Shown: positions 6,641 through 15,258 of the stretch, one piece after another
Numbering within the stretch: position 1 is the stretch's first letter
Layout: the number at the start of each line of letters is the position of its first letter
Assembly: GCA_021789215.1 (NCBI GenBank)
Contig: JAJYJS010000003.1
Coordinates: 113,828-160,006, forward strand
Direction of reading: 5' to 3'
DNA: 46,179 bases
From: Nitrospirota bacterium
GTDB lineage: Bacteria; Nitrospirota; Thermodesulfovibrionia; Thermodesulfovibrionales; JdFR-88
Notes under the pieces: model-generated
The model's database searches: none
What the model saw: only the letters and a program-made list of their open reading frames with translations
What the model was told of the DNA's origin: nothing
Translations under genes and position numbers: made by a program

Positions 6641-9600
6641 TTAGACGCGGAGCCCCTCTCTCAGGGCCTTCCGCAGTTCCCTGCCCTTCCAGAGCATATA
6701 GATGGCGGGGTAGATGACAAGCTCCAGGACGGTGGAGGTGGCAACGCCGCCCACCATGGGGGCCGCTATGCGCTTCATGACGTCGGCGCCCGCGCCGTGG
6801 CTGAACATCACAGGCACAAGCCCGGCAAGTATCACGCTTACCGTCATTATCTTCGGCCTTATCCTCTTCACGGCGCCCTCCATTACGGCGTCCCTCAAGT
6901 CGTCAGCCCCGTTCAGGCGTCCCTCCTTCTTCCACCTGTCGTAGGCCAGGTCCAGATAAAGGAGCATGACCACGCCTGTTTCGGCATCCAGCCCGGCAAG
7001 CGCTATTATGCCCACCGCGACCGCAACGCTCATATTGTAATGGAGCAGGTAGAGGAACCAGAAGGAGCCCACAAGTGAAAACGGCACCGCGAGGAAGACT
7101 ATAACCGTCTTTGCCACGGATTTCGTGTTCAGGTAGAGGAGCACGAATATTATCAATATGGTGAGCGGGATTACGAGCTTCAGCCTCTCACGGGTCTTCA
7201 TCATGTATGCGTACTCGCCGCTCCACTCCAGGTGGTAGCCAGCCGGGATCTTCAGGGAGGACAGCCTTTTCTGCAAATCCCTGACGTAGCCCCCCGCGTC
7301 CCTGCCGGAAAAGTCTATATACACATAAGAGGCAAGCAGCCCCTCCTCGCTCTTTATGGACGTGGGGCCTTTCACCATCCTTATGCCGGCAAGCTCCCCA
7401 AGGGGCACCTGTGCGATTTGGGGGGTGCCTTGCGGGGATTGGGGGGCCCCTGAGTCCGTGTATCCAAAAGGCTGGGCAGCCCCCCCCATGGGCGCGGCAC
7501 TGGCCGCCATCGGGGCGCTCGATGCCCCGACCGGGACCAAAACCCTTTTGAGCTTGTCTATATCGTCGCGGAACCCGCGCATGTATCTCACGTCCACCGG
7601 GTACCTCTCCCGGCCCTCGATGGTCGTGGTGAGGTCCATGCCGCCTATTGCGGACTCTATTATCTCCTGCACCTGGCTTACGCCAAGCCCATAGCGTGCG
7701 GCCTTCCGCCGGTCCACGTTTATGTCCAGGAAGTACCCCGTCGTGACCCTTTCCGCGTACACGCTCCGCGTGCCCGGGACATCCTTGAGCCTCGTCTCTA
7801 TCTCGCGCCCTATGCCGTCTATGACGTTCAGGTCCGGCCCCATTATCTTTATCCCCACGGGGGTCCTGATGCCCGTGGCAAGCATGTCTATGCGGGCCTT
7901 TATGGGCATGGTGAAGGAGTTTTCGGTGCCCGGGATTTGCAGGGCATCGTTCATCTCGTCCTTTATCTTTTCCATGGTCATGCCCTTTGGCCACTGGTCT
8001 TCCGGCTTCAGGTTGACGATGGTCTCGAACATCTCCACCGGGGCCGGGTCTGTGGCAGTGTCGGCCCTGCCGGCCTTGCCAAACACCTGGGAGACCTCCG
8101 GCATCTTCATGAGTATCCTGTCCTGGAGCTGAAGGAGCTTTGCGGCCTCCGGCACGGACGCCCCCGGCATCGTGACCGGCATGTAGAAAAGCGTGCCCTC
8201 GTTAAGGGGCGGCATAAACTCGGAGCCGATTTTTTCGTACGGGATGAACGTCAGCGCCAGCACAACCAGCGCGACGAGGATTACGGTTTTCCTGTAATGC
8301 AGGGCGATCCTGGCCATGGGCTCGTAAGCCCGGCGCAGGAGATGGCTTACGGGGTTTTTTTCCTCGGGTCTTATCCTGCCCCTTATGAGCAGGGTCATCA
8401 GCACCGGCGTAAGCGTAATGGCTATGAAGGAGGAAAACAGCATGGCGAAGGTCTTTGTGTAGGCAAGGGGCTTGAAGAGCCTGCCCGCCTGCTCCTGGAG
8501 CGTGAAGACCGGCAGGAACCCGGCCGTTATCACGAGCAGGGAGAAAAACAATGAGGGGCCGACCTCCTTTGCCGCCTCGATTATCACCTCCGCGCGGTTT
8601 TTATGCCCCTGTCCGCCGCCAGCCTCCCATTCCTCAAGCTTCTTGTGGGCGTTCTCCACCATTATTATCGAGGCGTCCACCATCGCCCCTATGGCGATGG
8701 CTATGCCGCTTAAGCTCATGATGTTGGATGTAACGCCCAGGTAGTACATGCAGATAAAGGATATGATTATCGCTATGGGCAGGGTGAGGATGACCACAAG
8801 GGCGCTGGGCAGATTGAACAGGAAGACGAGGCAGACGGCGCTCACCGCCACGGAGAGCTTTATTATCTCGTCGCGCAGGGTGTTTATGGAGCGGTGTATG
8901 AGGCCGCTGCGGTCGTAGGTGGTGACAATCTTCACGCCTTTTGGGAGGCTTGGGGCGATATCGGTCTTTATCTTCTGCTTCACCCTGTTTATGACGTTCA
9001 GGACGTTCTCCCCGAACCGCACAACTACTATGCCCCCGGCCACCTCGCCCTTGCCGTCAAGCTCCGCAACGCCCCTCCTTATCTCGGGGCCAAGCTGGAT
9101 TTGCGCCACGTCCTTCAGATACACGGGCGTGCCCGCGCCGTCCGTGCCCACGGGGACGTATTCGAGGTCCGAGAGTTTTTTTATGTACCCCCGCCCGCGC
9201 ACCATGTATTCCCTGCCGGAGAGATCGAGCACCCGCCCCTCGACATCCTGGTTGCTCCCCCGCACGGCATCCAGCACCTTTGTAAGCGGTATGTTATAGG
9301 CAAGCAGCCTGTTGGGGTCTATGTTCACCTGGTACTGCCTGACGAACCCGCCCACACTGGCCACCTGCGCGACCCCCGGCACGCTCTCAAGGGCGAGCTT
9401 CACGTTCCAATCCTGTATGGAACGGAGCTGCGAGAGGTCGTGCCCCCCTGTTTCGTCCACAAGGGCGTACTCGAACCCCCAGCCCACGCTGGTAGCGTCC
9501 GGGCCAAGCTCCGGGTTCACCCCGGCAGGCAGCTTGTTGCGCACGGACTGAAGGTACTCAAGCACCCTGCTCCTGGCCCAGTACATGTCCGTCCCCTCGT

Positions 9601-9892
9601 CGAATATGACGTATATGAACGAGCTGCCAAAGAACGAGAACCCCCGGACGGCCTGCACCCTGGGGGCCGCAAGCAGGGTGGAGGTTATCGGGTAGGTCAC
9701 CTGGTCCTCCACGAGGTCGGGGCTCCGTCCAGCCCAGCCGGTATAGATGATAACCTGCGTGTCGCTCAGGTCCGGAATGGCGTCAAGAGGGGTCTTCTTC
9801 AAAGACAGGACGCCCCAGGCGATAAGGAAGAAAAAGAGCAGGAACACGATGAACTTGTTCCGGGCGCTCGCCTCTATTATTTTTTTGATCAT
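6641..9892 (-). CDS. cusA: Heavy-metal RND efflux pump, Cu(I)/Ag(I) type (CusA-like)
   Basis: This 1083-residue inner-membrane proton antiporter is the pump of a tripartite efflux system. Methionines at 571, 621 and 670 (contexts LFYMPVTMPG, APVEMFETIV and RIDMLATGI) match the copper/silver-binding methionines of E. coli CusA (573, 623, 672) with a constant offset of two, so Cu(I)/Ag(I) is the likely substrate. The transmembrane aspartate motif GAMVDASIIMVEN is present. Residues about 790-826 form an Ala/Pro/Gly/Met-rich low-complexity insertion not expected in the family. The ATG at 9892 lies 10 bases after the adaptor stop. It is the last gene of a four-gene operon, followed by a palindromic element. 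Confidence 0.93.
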   Translation of the reverse strand: MIKKIIEASARNKFIVFLLFFFLIAWGVLSLKKTPLDAIPDLSDTQVIIYTGWAGRSPDLVEDQVTYPITSTLLAAPRVQAVRGFSFFGSSFIYVIFDEGTDMYWARSRVLEYLQSVRNKLPAGVNPELGPDATSVGWGFEYALVDETGGHDLSQLRSIQDWNVKLALESVPGVAQVASVGGFVRQYQVNIDPNRLLAYNIPLTKVLDAVRGSNQDVEGRVLDLSGREYMVRGRGYIKKLSDLEYVPVGTDGAGTPVYLKDVAQIQLGPEIRRGVAELDGKGEVAGGIVVVRFGENVLNVINRVKQKIKTDIAPSLPKGVKIVTTYDRSGLIHRSINTLRDEIIKLSVAVSAVCLVFLFNLPSALVVILTLPIAIIISFICMYYLGVTSNIMSLSGIAIAIGAMVDASIIMVENAHKKLEEWEAGGGQGHKNRAEVIIEAAKEVGPSLFFSLLVITAGFLPVFTLQEQAGRLFKPLAYTKTFAMLFSSFIAITLTPVLMTLLIRGRIRPEEKNPVSHLLRRAYEPMARIALHYRKTVILVALVVLALTFIPYEKIGSEFMPPLNEGTLFYMPVTMPGASVPEAAKLLQLQDRILMKMPEVSQVFGKAGRADTATDPAPVEMFETIVNLKPEDQWPKGMTMEKIKDEMNDALQIPGTENSFTMPIKARIDMLATGIRTPVGIKIMGPDLNVIDGIGREIETRLKDVPGTRSVYAERVTTGYFLDINVDRRKAARYGLGVSQVQEIIESAIGGMDLTTTIEGRERYPVDVRYMRGFRDDIDKLKRVLVPVGASSAPMAASAAPMGGAAQPFGYTDSGAPQSPQGTPQIAQVPLGELAGIRMVKGPTSIKSEEGLLASYVYIDFSGRDAGGYVRDLQKRLSSLKIPAGYHLEWSGEYAYMMKTRERLKLVIPLTILIIFVLLYLNTKSVAKTVIVFLAVPFSLVGSFWFLYLLHYNMSVAVAVGIIALAGLDAETGVVMLLYLDLAYDRWKKEGRLNGADDLRDAVMEGAVKRIRPKIMTVSVILAGLVPVMFSHGAGADVMKRIAAPMVGGVATSTVLELVIYPAIYMLWKGRELRKALREGLRV

Positions 9893-9902
9893 TTTCCCTT
9901 AT

Positions 9903-11171
9903 CTATTGGACCACGCCTTTCAGCCGGGCCTCGGAGTCGATGAGGAAAGTGGCCGAGGTTGCGACCCGTTCGCCCGCCTTCAGTCCTTTTATTATTTCCA
10001 CCTCGTCTTCGGTCCTCACACCGGTGGAAACCTCCCTCGGCTCGAAGCTGCCATCACCCTTGTCGACATAGACCAGCTGCCTTGTGCCCGTGTCTATGAC
10101 CGCGCTTTCGGGGACGGCAAGCCTGCTGCCAAGGGGTATTTTTATATCAATGTCGGAAAACATCTGGGGCTTCAGCGCCAGGCCCGGATTGGGCAGCGAA
10201 AACCTCGCCTCCAGCGTCCTCGTCTGGCCGGACAGGGACGGGTAAACATAGTCTATGCGGGAGGAAAACTCCTTCCCCGGAAAATAGCTGAGGGATATCC
10301 TTGCCATCTGGCCCGTCCTGACAAGCGGCAGGTCGGTCTCGTATATGTCGGCCAGTATCCAGACCCTTGAGAGGCCGGCCACATCAAAGAGTTTTTGGCC
10401 CGCATCGGCCTTCATCCCCTGAAGGACGTCCTTCTCCACCACGTAGCCGCTTACGGGGCTGTATATGGTGAGCGTGCGTATGGGCTTTCCGGTGGTCTCT
10501 ATCCGCCTTATCTCGCTTTCCGGGATGTCGTAAAGCCTGAGCCTCTGCCTTGCCGCCTGGAGCATCTGCCGGGCGTCGCCCGAGAGCATGGAGTCTATGC
10601 CTAACCCGTCCGTCCCCTTATCTTTTGAGGGCATCTTTGCCCACCTGAGGACATTCAGGTATTCCTGCTCGGTGGAAAAAAGCTCCGGGCTGTAAATCTC
10701 CGCAAGGGGCTGCCCCTTGCGCACGTACATGCCCGTGTAGTCCACATACAGGCGCTCTATCCACCCGGCCACCTTCGTGTTCACGGTGGCAAGCCTCTTT
10801 TCGTCATACGAGACGCGGCCCACCGTCCTTATGTCCTTTTCCAGCGGCATGACCTGGGCAACAGCCGTTTTTACCCCTATCATCTGCTGCTTGTCCCTTG
10901 GTATCTCGACAGCAGGCGCTCCAGCCGTCTCGTCCCCCCACCCGCCATCCGCGCCGGAAGTGTTAGAGGGGGCATTTGACGCCTGGGAGGCAGGCTGCTC
11001 CATCCCCGGCATTCCGGGCATGCTTTGGGTCTTTTTCTGCTCCGTTTTTGCCTGCGGCTTGCCCAAAAAACCCCCTTTTTTAATCAGCTCCCCGCCCCCG
11101 AAAAGGAAAAAAGCGCCGGCCAGGACCGCAACCAGCAGGGTTACAATTGAAAAAACCTTCTTTTTCTTCAT
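9903..11171 (-). CDS. cusB: RND efflux periplasmic adaptor (CusB-like membrane fusion protein)
   Basis: The 422-residue membrane fusion protein links the inner-membrane pump to the outer-membrane channel. An N-terminal membrane anchor (about residues 5-25) is followed by a flexible stretch with the methionine motif MPGMPGME, resembling the metal-binding N terminus of CusB. Then come barrel-sandwich, helical hairpin and beta-barrel domains (VAGWIERLYVDYTGMYVRKGQPL, shortened here to its start VAGWIERLYV, near residue 133). It starts with ATG at 11171, overlapping the stop of the channel gene as ATGA. The gene order channel-adaptor-pump matches cusCBA-type operons. Confidence 0.9.
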   Translation of the reverse strand: MKKKKVFSIVTLLVAVLAGAFFLFGGGELIKKGGFLGKPQAKTEQKKTQSMPGMPGMEQPASQASNAPSNTSGADGGWGDETAGAPAVEIPRDKQQMIGVKTAVAQVMPLEKDIRTVGRVSYDEKRLATVNTKVAGWIERLYVDYTGMYVRKGQPLAEIYSPELFSTEQEYLNVLRWAKMPSKDKGTDGLGIDSMLSGDARQMLQAARQRLRLYDIPESEIRRIETTGKPIRTLTIYSPVSGYVVEKDVLQGMKADAGQKLFDVAGLSRVWILADIYETDLPLVRTGQMARISLSYFPGKEFSSRIDYVYPSLSGQTRTLEARFSLPNPGLALKPQMFSDIDIKIPLGSRLAVPESAVIDTGTRQLVYVDKGDGSFEPREVSTGVRTEDEVEIIKGLKAGERVATSATFLIDSEARLKGVVQ

Positions 11172-12520
11172 CTGGCCTGTGCCTCCGTTATGTAAGGGGT
11201 CTTGCCTGTTATGGCCTCAATCGCGGCGATGGCCTTCTGCTTGGCGGCAAACTGCTCCCAATAGAGGAACTCCAGGTCCAGCAGGGATTTGAGCCTGTCG
11301 ATTGCGGTGAGCGCCGTCACCTTCCCGGTGGAGTACCCGGCGAGCGCCGCCTCGAAGTCCTGATATGTCTTGGGTATGAGCCCCTTTCTGTATAACTCCA
11401 TGAGTTTGTCAGCCGTTTTGGCCGCCACGTAATAGCCTTTTATGTCCGAAGCCAGTTCGTACCGTGCGGCGTCCACTTCCCGTTCCGCGTCAGAGCGCAG
11501 CGACTGGGCCTCGTACACGCCCTGCCTCTGTTTTGTCCTGTAATAGAGGGGGACGTTTACCGCCCCGGTAAGGGCCCACATGTCCTCGAACTCCCCGCCC
11601 CTTTTCGCCACGCTGCCGGTCACGGTGAAGTCCGGGTAATACTGCTTTTTTGCAAGCCTGAGGTTTGCGTCCGCCGCCTCGACAAGCCGCTTTTTCGCCT
11701 TTATCGCCGGGCTCGACTCAAGGGGGACACCCGTCAGGTCGCCTGCGTTTTCCGTTTTAAGCTCAAAAGCCGTCTCCATGGGCCTTCCAAGCGGGGTGGC
11801 TACGTCTCTCCCAAGGGCCGCGTTGAGGGCGGCGTCCCCGGACTGAATCTTTTGGTTTATCTGTTGCTGCCTTTCGAGGAGCCTGTATTTTTCCGTTTGG
11901 GCAAGCAGAACGTCTTCCTGCGGCGCCAGTCCCGCGGAGTAGCGGGCGAGCGCGGCGTCTTCCATCCTGTCAAAAAGCGCGCGCCTGCTTGCGATGATGT
12001 CCAGTTCCTTGTAGTCAAGCAGGAGGCCGTAATAGAGGTCCTTCACCTTCCGGACGGTCTGGAGCTTGAGGCCCTCGCAGGCCTGCTCAAGACTTTTGGA
12101 GTCCTGGGCGGCAATCTCGCCCTTCAGACCGAGTTTTCCCGGATAGGGGAATGTCTGGGAGGCGGAAAACATGAGCTGCGCCCCCTCCATCTCCCCGAGC
12201 GTGAACCTGTTCCAGCCCTCGTTCTGGTAGCCCGCCATGAACATGGGGTCCGGGAGGCCCTTTTCCTGTGGTATCCTGAACCTTGAGGCCTCCACCTTGT
12301 GCTGGAAGGCCCGCAGGCCGGGGTTGTTCCTGAGCGCCTCCCCCGTAAGCTCATCCAGCATAAGCTCTTTTTGCTTTTGCGCCACCGGGGTATTTGTCAT
12401 TCCGGCAGGACCGGCAACCGGCGGCAAGACGCCGGCGGCCCGCACAGGATGGGATGCCGTCAATAAAAAAACACCCGTTAACAGGGACGATAAAAGATAT
12501 CCCGGCCGTTTATTGAGCAT
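11168..12520 (-). CDS. cusC: TolC-like outer-membrane efflux channel (CusC-like)
   Basis: The 450-residue protein has a signal peptide (about residues 1-28, ending near VRAAG) and the repeated helical architecture of outer-membrane efflux proteins, with two related halves rich in Leu, Ala and Glu. There is no lipobox cysteine, so unlike E. coli CusC it is probably not a lipoprotein. It forms the exit duct for the adaptor and pump encoded downstream. It overlaps the FixH-like gene by 11 bases and the adaptor by 4 bases. Confidence 0.88.
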   Translation of the reverse strand: MLNKRPGYLLSSLLTGVFLLTASHPVRAAGVLPPVAGPAGMTNTPVAQKQKELMLDELTGEALRNNPGLRAFQHKVEASRFRIPQEKGLPDPMFMAGYQNEGWNRFTLGEMEGAQLMFSASQTFPYPGKLGLKGEIAAQDSKSLEQACEGLKLQTVRKVKDLYYGLLLDYKELDIIASRRALFDRMEDAALARYSAGLAPQEDVLLAQTEKYRLLERQQQINQKIQSGDAALNAALGRDVATPLGRPMETAFELKTENAGDLTGVPLESSPAIKAKKRLVEAADANLRLAKKQYYPDFTVTGSVAKRGGEFEDMWALTGAVNVPLYYRTKQRQGVYEAQSLRSDAEREVDAARYELASDIKGYYVAAKTADKLMELYRKGLIPKTYQDFEAALAGYSTGKVTALTAIDRLKSLLDLEFLYWEQFAAKQKAIAAIEAITGKTPYITEAQAR

Positions 12521-12911
12521 CCGCGCTGAACTTCACGGGCGGGAGCAGTCTGCCGCCCCGTTTTATTTTTACGGCAACGCCCCATGACCCGGCCATCGGG
12601 ATATCCATCACCGCAACGTACTCCTTCCCCCTGGGCACCGCGTTCGCGTAATAATTCATCGCGGGCATCCCGCCCATGGCGGGCATCGAATAGTAAACCC
12701 TCATGAGCGCGTCGGTCACGGCTGCGCCGGAAGCGTCTTTCAGCGCAACCCTTACAGCGTTCTTGCCTACAGAGGGATTTTTATCCATCACGACCTGAAC
12801 GGTCAGGTCAGCCGACTTGCGCACAAGGCTCATGCCCCCCGCCCAGGCGATGCCAGCGGAAAAAAACGCGAGCGCAATGAAAACCGGAATATAAAAAATC
12901 TTTTTCTTCAT
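12510..12911 (-). CDS. FixH/YtkA-like periplasmic protein, first gene of the efflux operon
   Basis: The 133-residue exported protein has an N-terminal signal peptide (MKKKIFYIPVFIALAFF...) cleaved near AWAGG and a small beta-sandwich-like domain. It contains the methionine-rich segment YSMPAMGGMPAMNYY and the closing pattern GSWGVAVKI, which resemble FixH/YtkA-like domains often found next to copper systems. The methionines could bind Cu(I) in the periplasm and hand it to the efflux complex; that is inference from motif and position. Its 3' end overlaps the channel gene by 11 bases and AAGGAG precedes the ATG. Confidence 0.75.
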   Translation of the reverse strand: MKKKIFYIPVFIALAFFSAGIAWAGGMSLVRKSADLTVQVVMDKNPSVGKNAVRVALKDASGAAVTDALMRVYYSMPAMGGMPAMNYYANAVPRGKEYVAVMDIPMAGSWGVAVKIKRGGRLLPPVKFSADAQ

Positions 12912-12985
12912 CTTCTTCTCCTTGAAACCTGTATTCTAATATAAATTAAATTAAGCCATTTATTTGAAGGTCTTATGAAATTTTT

Positions 12986-13006
12986 TTGAATTTACAGTGA
13001 ATTCAA
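12986..13006. promoter_or_regulatory. 21-bp inverted repeat between the efflux operon and lptF
   Basis: TTGAATT-7-AATTCAA forms a perfect 7-bp dyad with a 7-base centre in the AT-rich divergent intergenic region, 75 bases upstream of the FixH-like start. It could be an operator for metal-responsive control. It does not match the CueR, CusR or CopY consensus, so the regulator is unknown. Confidence 0.3.
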
Positions 13007-13047
13007 TGGCTTTACGCATCTGCAATTCGAAGCTTTCATTGCCCGTA

Positions 13048-13056
13048 TGTTAAAAT
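13048..13056 (+). promoter_or_regulatory. Extended -10 promoter of lptFG
   Basis: TGTTAAAAT fits the extended -10 (TGn plus TAAAAT, one mismatch). Its last base is 8 bases before the ATG at 13065, so the transcript is predicted to start at or just before the start codon. No Shine-Dalgarno sequence is present. Confidence 0.45.
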
Positions 13057-13064
13057 CTTCTTTT

Positions 13065-14132
13065 ATGAAAACAATCCACAAATCCACGTTCAGGGAGCTG
13101 GTGCTGGCCATGCTCGTAAGCCTCCCCGTCCTGAATTTCATTATGATGACGGAGAAGATGATGCGGCTGAGCAGGCTCCTTTCAAGCGTGGGGGCCAGCC
13201 CCGGAGAGCTTTTCACCATTATCCTTTATATTCAGCCGGAGCTGCTCCTTTTGACGCTCCCGATGGCCTTCCTGCTTTCTGTCCTGTACACCTACGGAAG
13301 AATGAACGCCGACAGCGAACTGATAATACTCAGGGCAAGCGGGATGTCTTTCAGGGAGGCGGCGAAACCGGCCTTCATACTTGGGATTGTCTGTGTAATG
13401 CTGGGGCTCCTGGTGAGCTTCCGGCTGGAGCCTGAAGGAAAAAGGGACCTGAGGCTTGCGATCACGAACACCCTGCGCCTGAGGGCGCCAAGCGCCATAG
13501 AGCCGGGCACATTCAACACCTTCGTCAAGGACACCGTGATATACGCCATGCACGGCGAAGGCAGACGGCTTTCGGGCGTATTCATATATGACGAGCGCAA
13601 ACCGGACAGGCCGGTTGTCATCTACGCCAAAACGGGCGGCATAGAGCCCACCCCCGACGGCACCAGCTTCATCTTCAATCTGAAAGACGGGTTGATCCAT
13701 TTCACCAAAGGCAGCCGCCTGATAGAGATATTTTTCAGGAATTACAACCTCCTGCTGCCCCTGTCGCTTGACGAGCCCGGCAAGAGGCTTGGCGAGCTTA
13801 CGCCCGGGGAGCTTTTAAAAGAGGCCGGGCAGATGAAGGGGCTTGATAAAACAAGGCGGTATCTGGAGCTGGACTCCCGGCTCACCTATCCGCTGCTCAG
13901 CTTTGCCATGATGTTTCTGGCCCCGGTGCTCTCGCTTTATTCGGGCAGGAGGGCGCGCCTGGGCGGGCTTGCTATGGGGACATTCATATTCGCCTTTTAT
14001 TACGTGATGCTCACGTATTCCCAAAAGCTGAGCGAGGCGGGCAAGCTGCCCCATATTATCGGCGGATGGGGGCCGTTCCTCATCGTGCTCGCCGTCTCGC
14101 TCCGGGCCTTCAGGAAGGTGAACCGCAGATGA
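13065..14132 (+). CDS. lptF: LPS export permease LptF
   Basis: This YjgP/YjgQ-family permease is one half of the LptBFG ABC transporter that extracts lipopolysaccharide from the inner membrane. It has three membrane segments near the N terminus, a periplasmic beta-jellyroll domain in the middle (about residues 130-260) and three more segments at the C terminus. I chose ATG 13065 (355 residues) because MKTIHKSTFREL aligns with the usual family start; an in-frame ATG at 13047 would overlap the predicted -10 element. It is coupled to lptG by an ATGA overlap. The ATPase lptB is not in the window. Confidence 0.9.
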   Translation: MKTIHKSTFRELVLAMLVSLPVLNFIMMTEKMMRLSRLLSSVGASPGELFTIILYIQPELLLLTLPMAFLLSVLYTYGRMNADSELIILRASGMSFREAAKPAFILGIVCVMLGLLVSFRLEPEGKRDLRLAITNTLRLRAPSAIEPGTFNTFVKDTVIYAMHGEGRRLSGVFIYDERKPDRPVVIYAKTGGIEPTPDGTSFIFNLKDGLIHFTKGSRLIEIFFRNYNLLLPLSLDEPGKRLGELTPGELLKEAGQMKGLDKTRRYLELDSRLTYPLLSFAMMFLAPVLSLYSGRRARLGGLAMGTFIFAFYYVMLTYSQKLSEAGKLPHIIGGWGPFLIVLAVSLRAFRKVNRR

Positions 14133-15175
14133 GGCTTGCAAGAAGGCTCTACATAAAAGAGTTTTTAAAGGCATTCGCGATAGTGGTGTGCGGACTGTCG
14201 TTCATCCTCGCCTCGGTGGACCTCATCAACGCGCTGGACAATTTCAAGTCCAAAGGCTTTTCAAGCGTGGCGGGCTACATTATTTATATAATGCCCGAAT
14301 ACGTCGTCTATACCCTTCCGATGGCGGTGCTTTTTGCCGCGCTCTTCGTGGTGGGGCAGGCCGTCAGGAGCAAGGAGACCGTCGCCGTCATGACCGCAGG
14401 CGGCAAGATGCGCGCCCTGTTCCTGCCCATTGCGGCCGCGGGGGCGGTAATAACCATGTCCAGCTTCGTCCTGAGCGAGTTTGTCGTGCCCGTAAGCACG
14501 GGGCACGCCAAGGCGATGATAACCTCCTCCGGGGGGGCCACCTTCTTCAGGGAGGGCACCATCTGGTTCAGGGCCGATGACGGCTCGCTGGTAAGGTTCA
14601 ACATCTATGACAAGGACACGAAATCCGCAAGCGGCGTGGACATCTTCCAGTTCGGCGGAGGGACGATCACGGGCAGGGTGGAGGCCAAATCGGCCCGGTA
14701 CAAGGACGGCCGGTGGCTCCTTGAGGGCGTGAGGATATACGACCTGCAAAAAAAGTCCGTTTACTCTTCAAGGGAAGCGGCGCTTTCCGATATCGTAAAG
14801 CCCTCTTTCCTGGACAGCCAGGTGCAAAGGCCGGAGGAGATGGGCATAACCGAGTTGTACCAGTATGCCCAGAGGCTCAAGAAGGCGGGGATAAGGAACA
14901 TAAAGCTGGACGTGGACATGAACGAGCGGATCGCCTATCCGCTTGTGAATTTTTTCATGGTGCTGTTTGCGATCTCGCTATCGCTCAGGAGGGGGCTTGG
15001 CGGGCTTGCCGCCGCCTCAGTCGGAGTCGCCGTGAGCCTGGCCTACTGGTTCAGCTACACCCTGAGCCTTTCGCTTGGATACGCCGGGATGGTCCCTCCC
15101 ATAGCGGCTGCCTGGGGAGTCCCGGCAGTCTTCGCTGCCCTGTCCTTAAAACTCTATGCGGGGATAAGGGACTAG
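14129..15175 (+). CDS. lptG: LPS export permease LptG
   Basis: This is the partner permease of LptF, 348 residues, with the same plan of membrane segments on either side of a periplasmic jellyroll domain. The start ATG at 14129 overlaps the lptF stop (ATGA) and gives the expected MRLARRLYIKEFLKAF opening; upstream in-frame sequence is lptF coding in another frame. The C-terminal segment contains RIAYPLVNFFMVLFAISL, which resembles the conserved LptF/G motif. The two genes form a short operon. Confidence 0.9.
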   Translation: MRLARRLYIKEFLKAFAIVVCGLSFILASVDLINALDNFKSKGFSSVAGYIIYIMPEYVVYTLPMAVLFAALFVVGQAVRSKETVAVMTAGGKMRALFLPIAAAGAVITMSSFVLSEFVVPVSTGHAKAMITSSGGATFFREGTIWFRADDGSLVRFNIYDKDTKSASGVDIFQFGGGTITGRVEAKSARYKDGRWLLEGVRIYDLQKKSVYSSREAALSDIVKPSFLDSQVQRPEEMGITELYQYAQRLKKAGIRNIKLDVDMNERIAYPLVNFFMVLFAISLSLRRGLGGLAAASVGVAVSLAYWFSYTLSLSLGYAGMVPPIAAAWGVPAVFAALSLKLYAGIRD

Positions 15176-15194
15176 GCGCATTTTCAACTGTTTT

Positions 15195-15203
15195 TGTTAT
15201 ACT
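15195..15203 (+). promoter_or_regulatory. Extended -10 promoter before the nitronate monooxygenase gene
   Basis: TGTTATACT is an extended -10 element with one mismatch to TATAAT. The predicted start point near 15210 gives a leader of about 49 bases containing GGAG shortly before the ATG at 15259. Confidence 0.45.
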
Positions 15204-15258
15204 AGACAAAATTCAATACCAATAAGAATTCTCCCCTGAATTTTTATTAACGGAGTTA

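Noticed and set aside
8894-9943. 349-codon plus-strand open frame opposite cusA and cusB
   Set aside because: Antisense shadow of a clear RND pump in GC-rich sequence; the product is rich in Pro, His and Arg with no domain.
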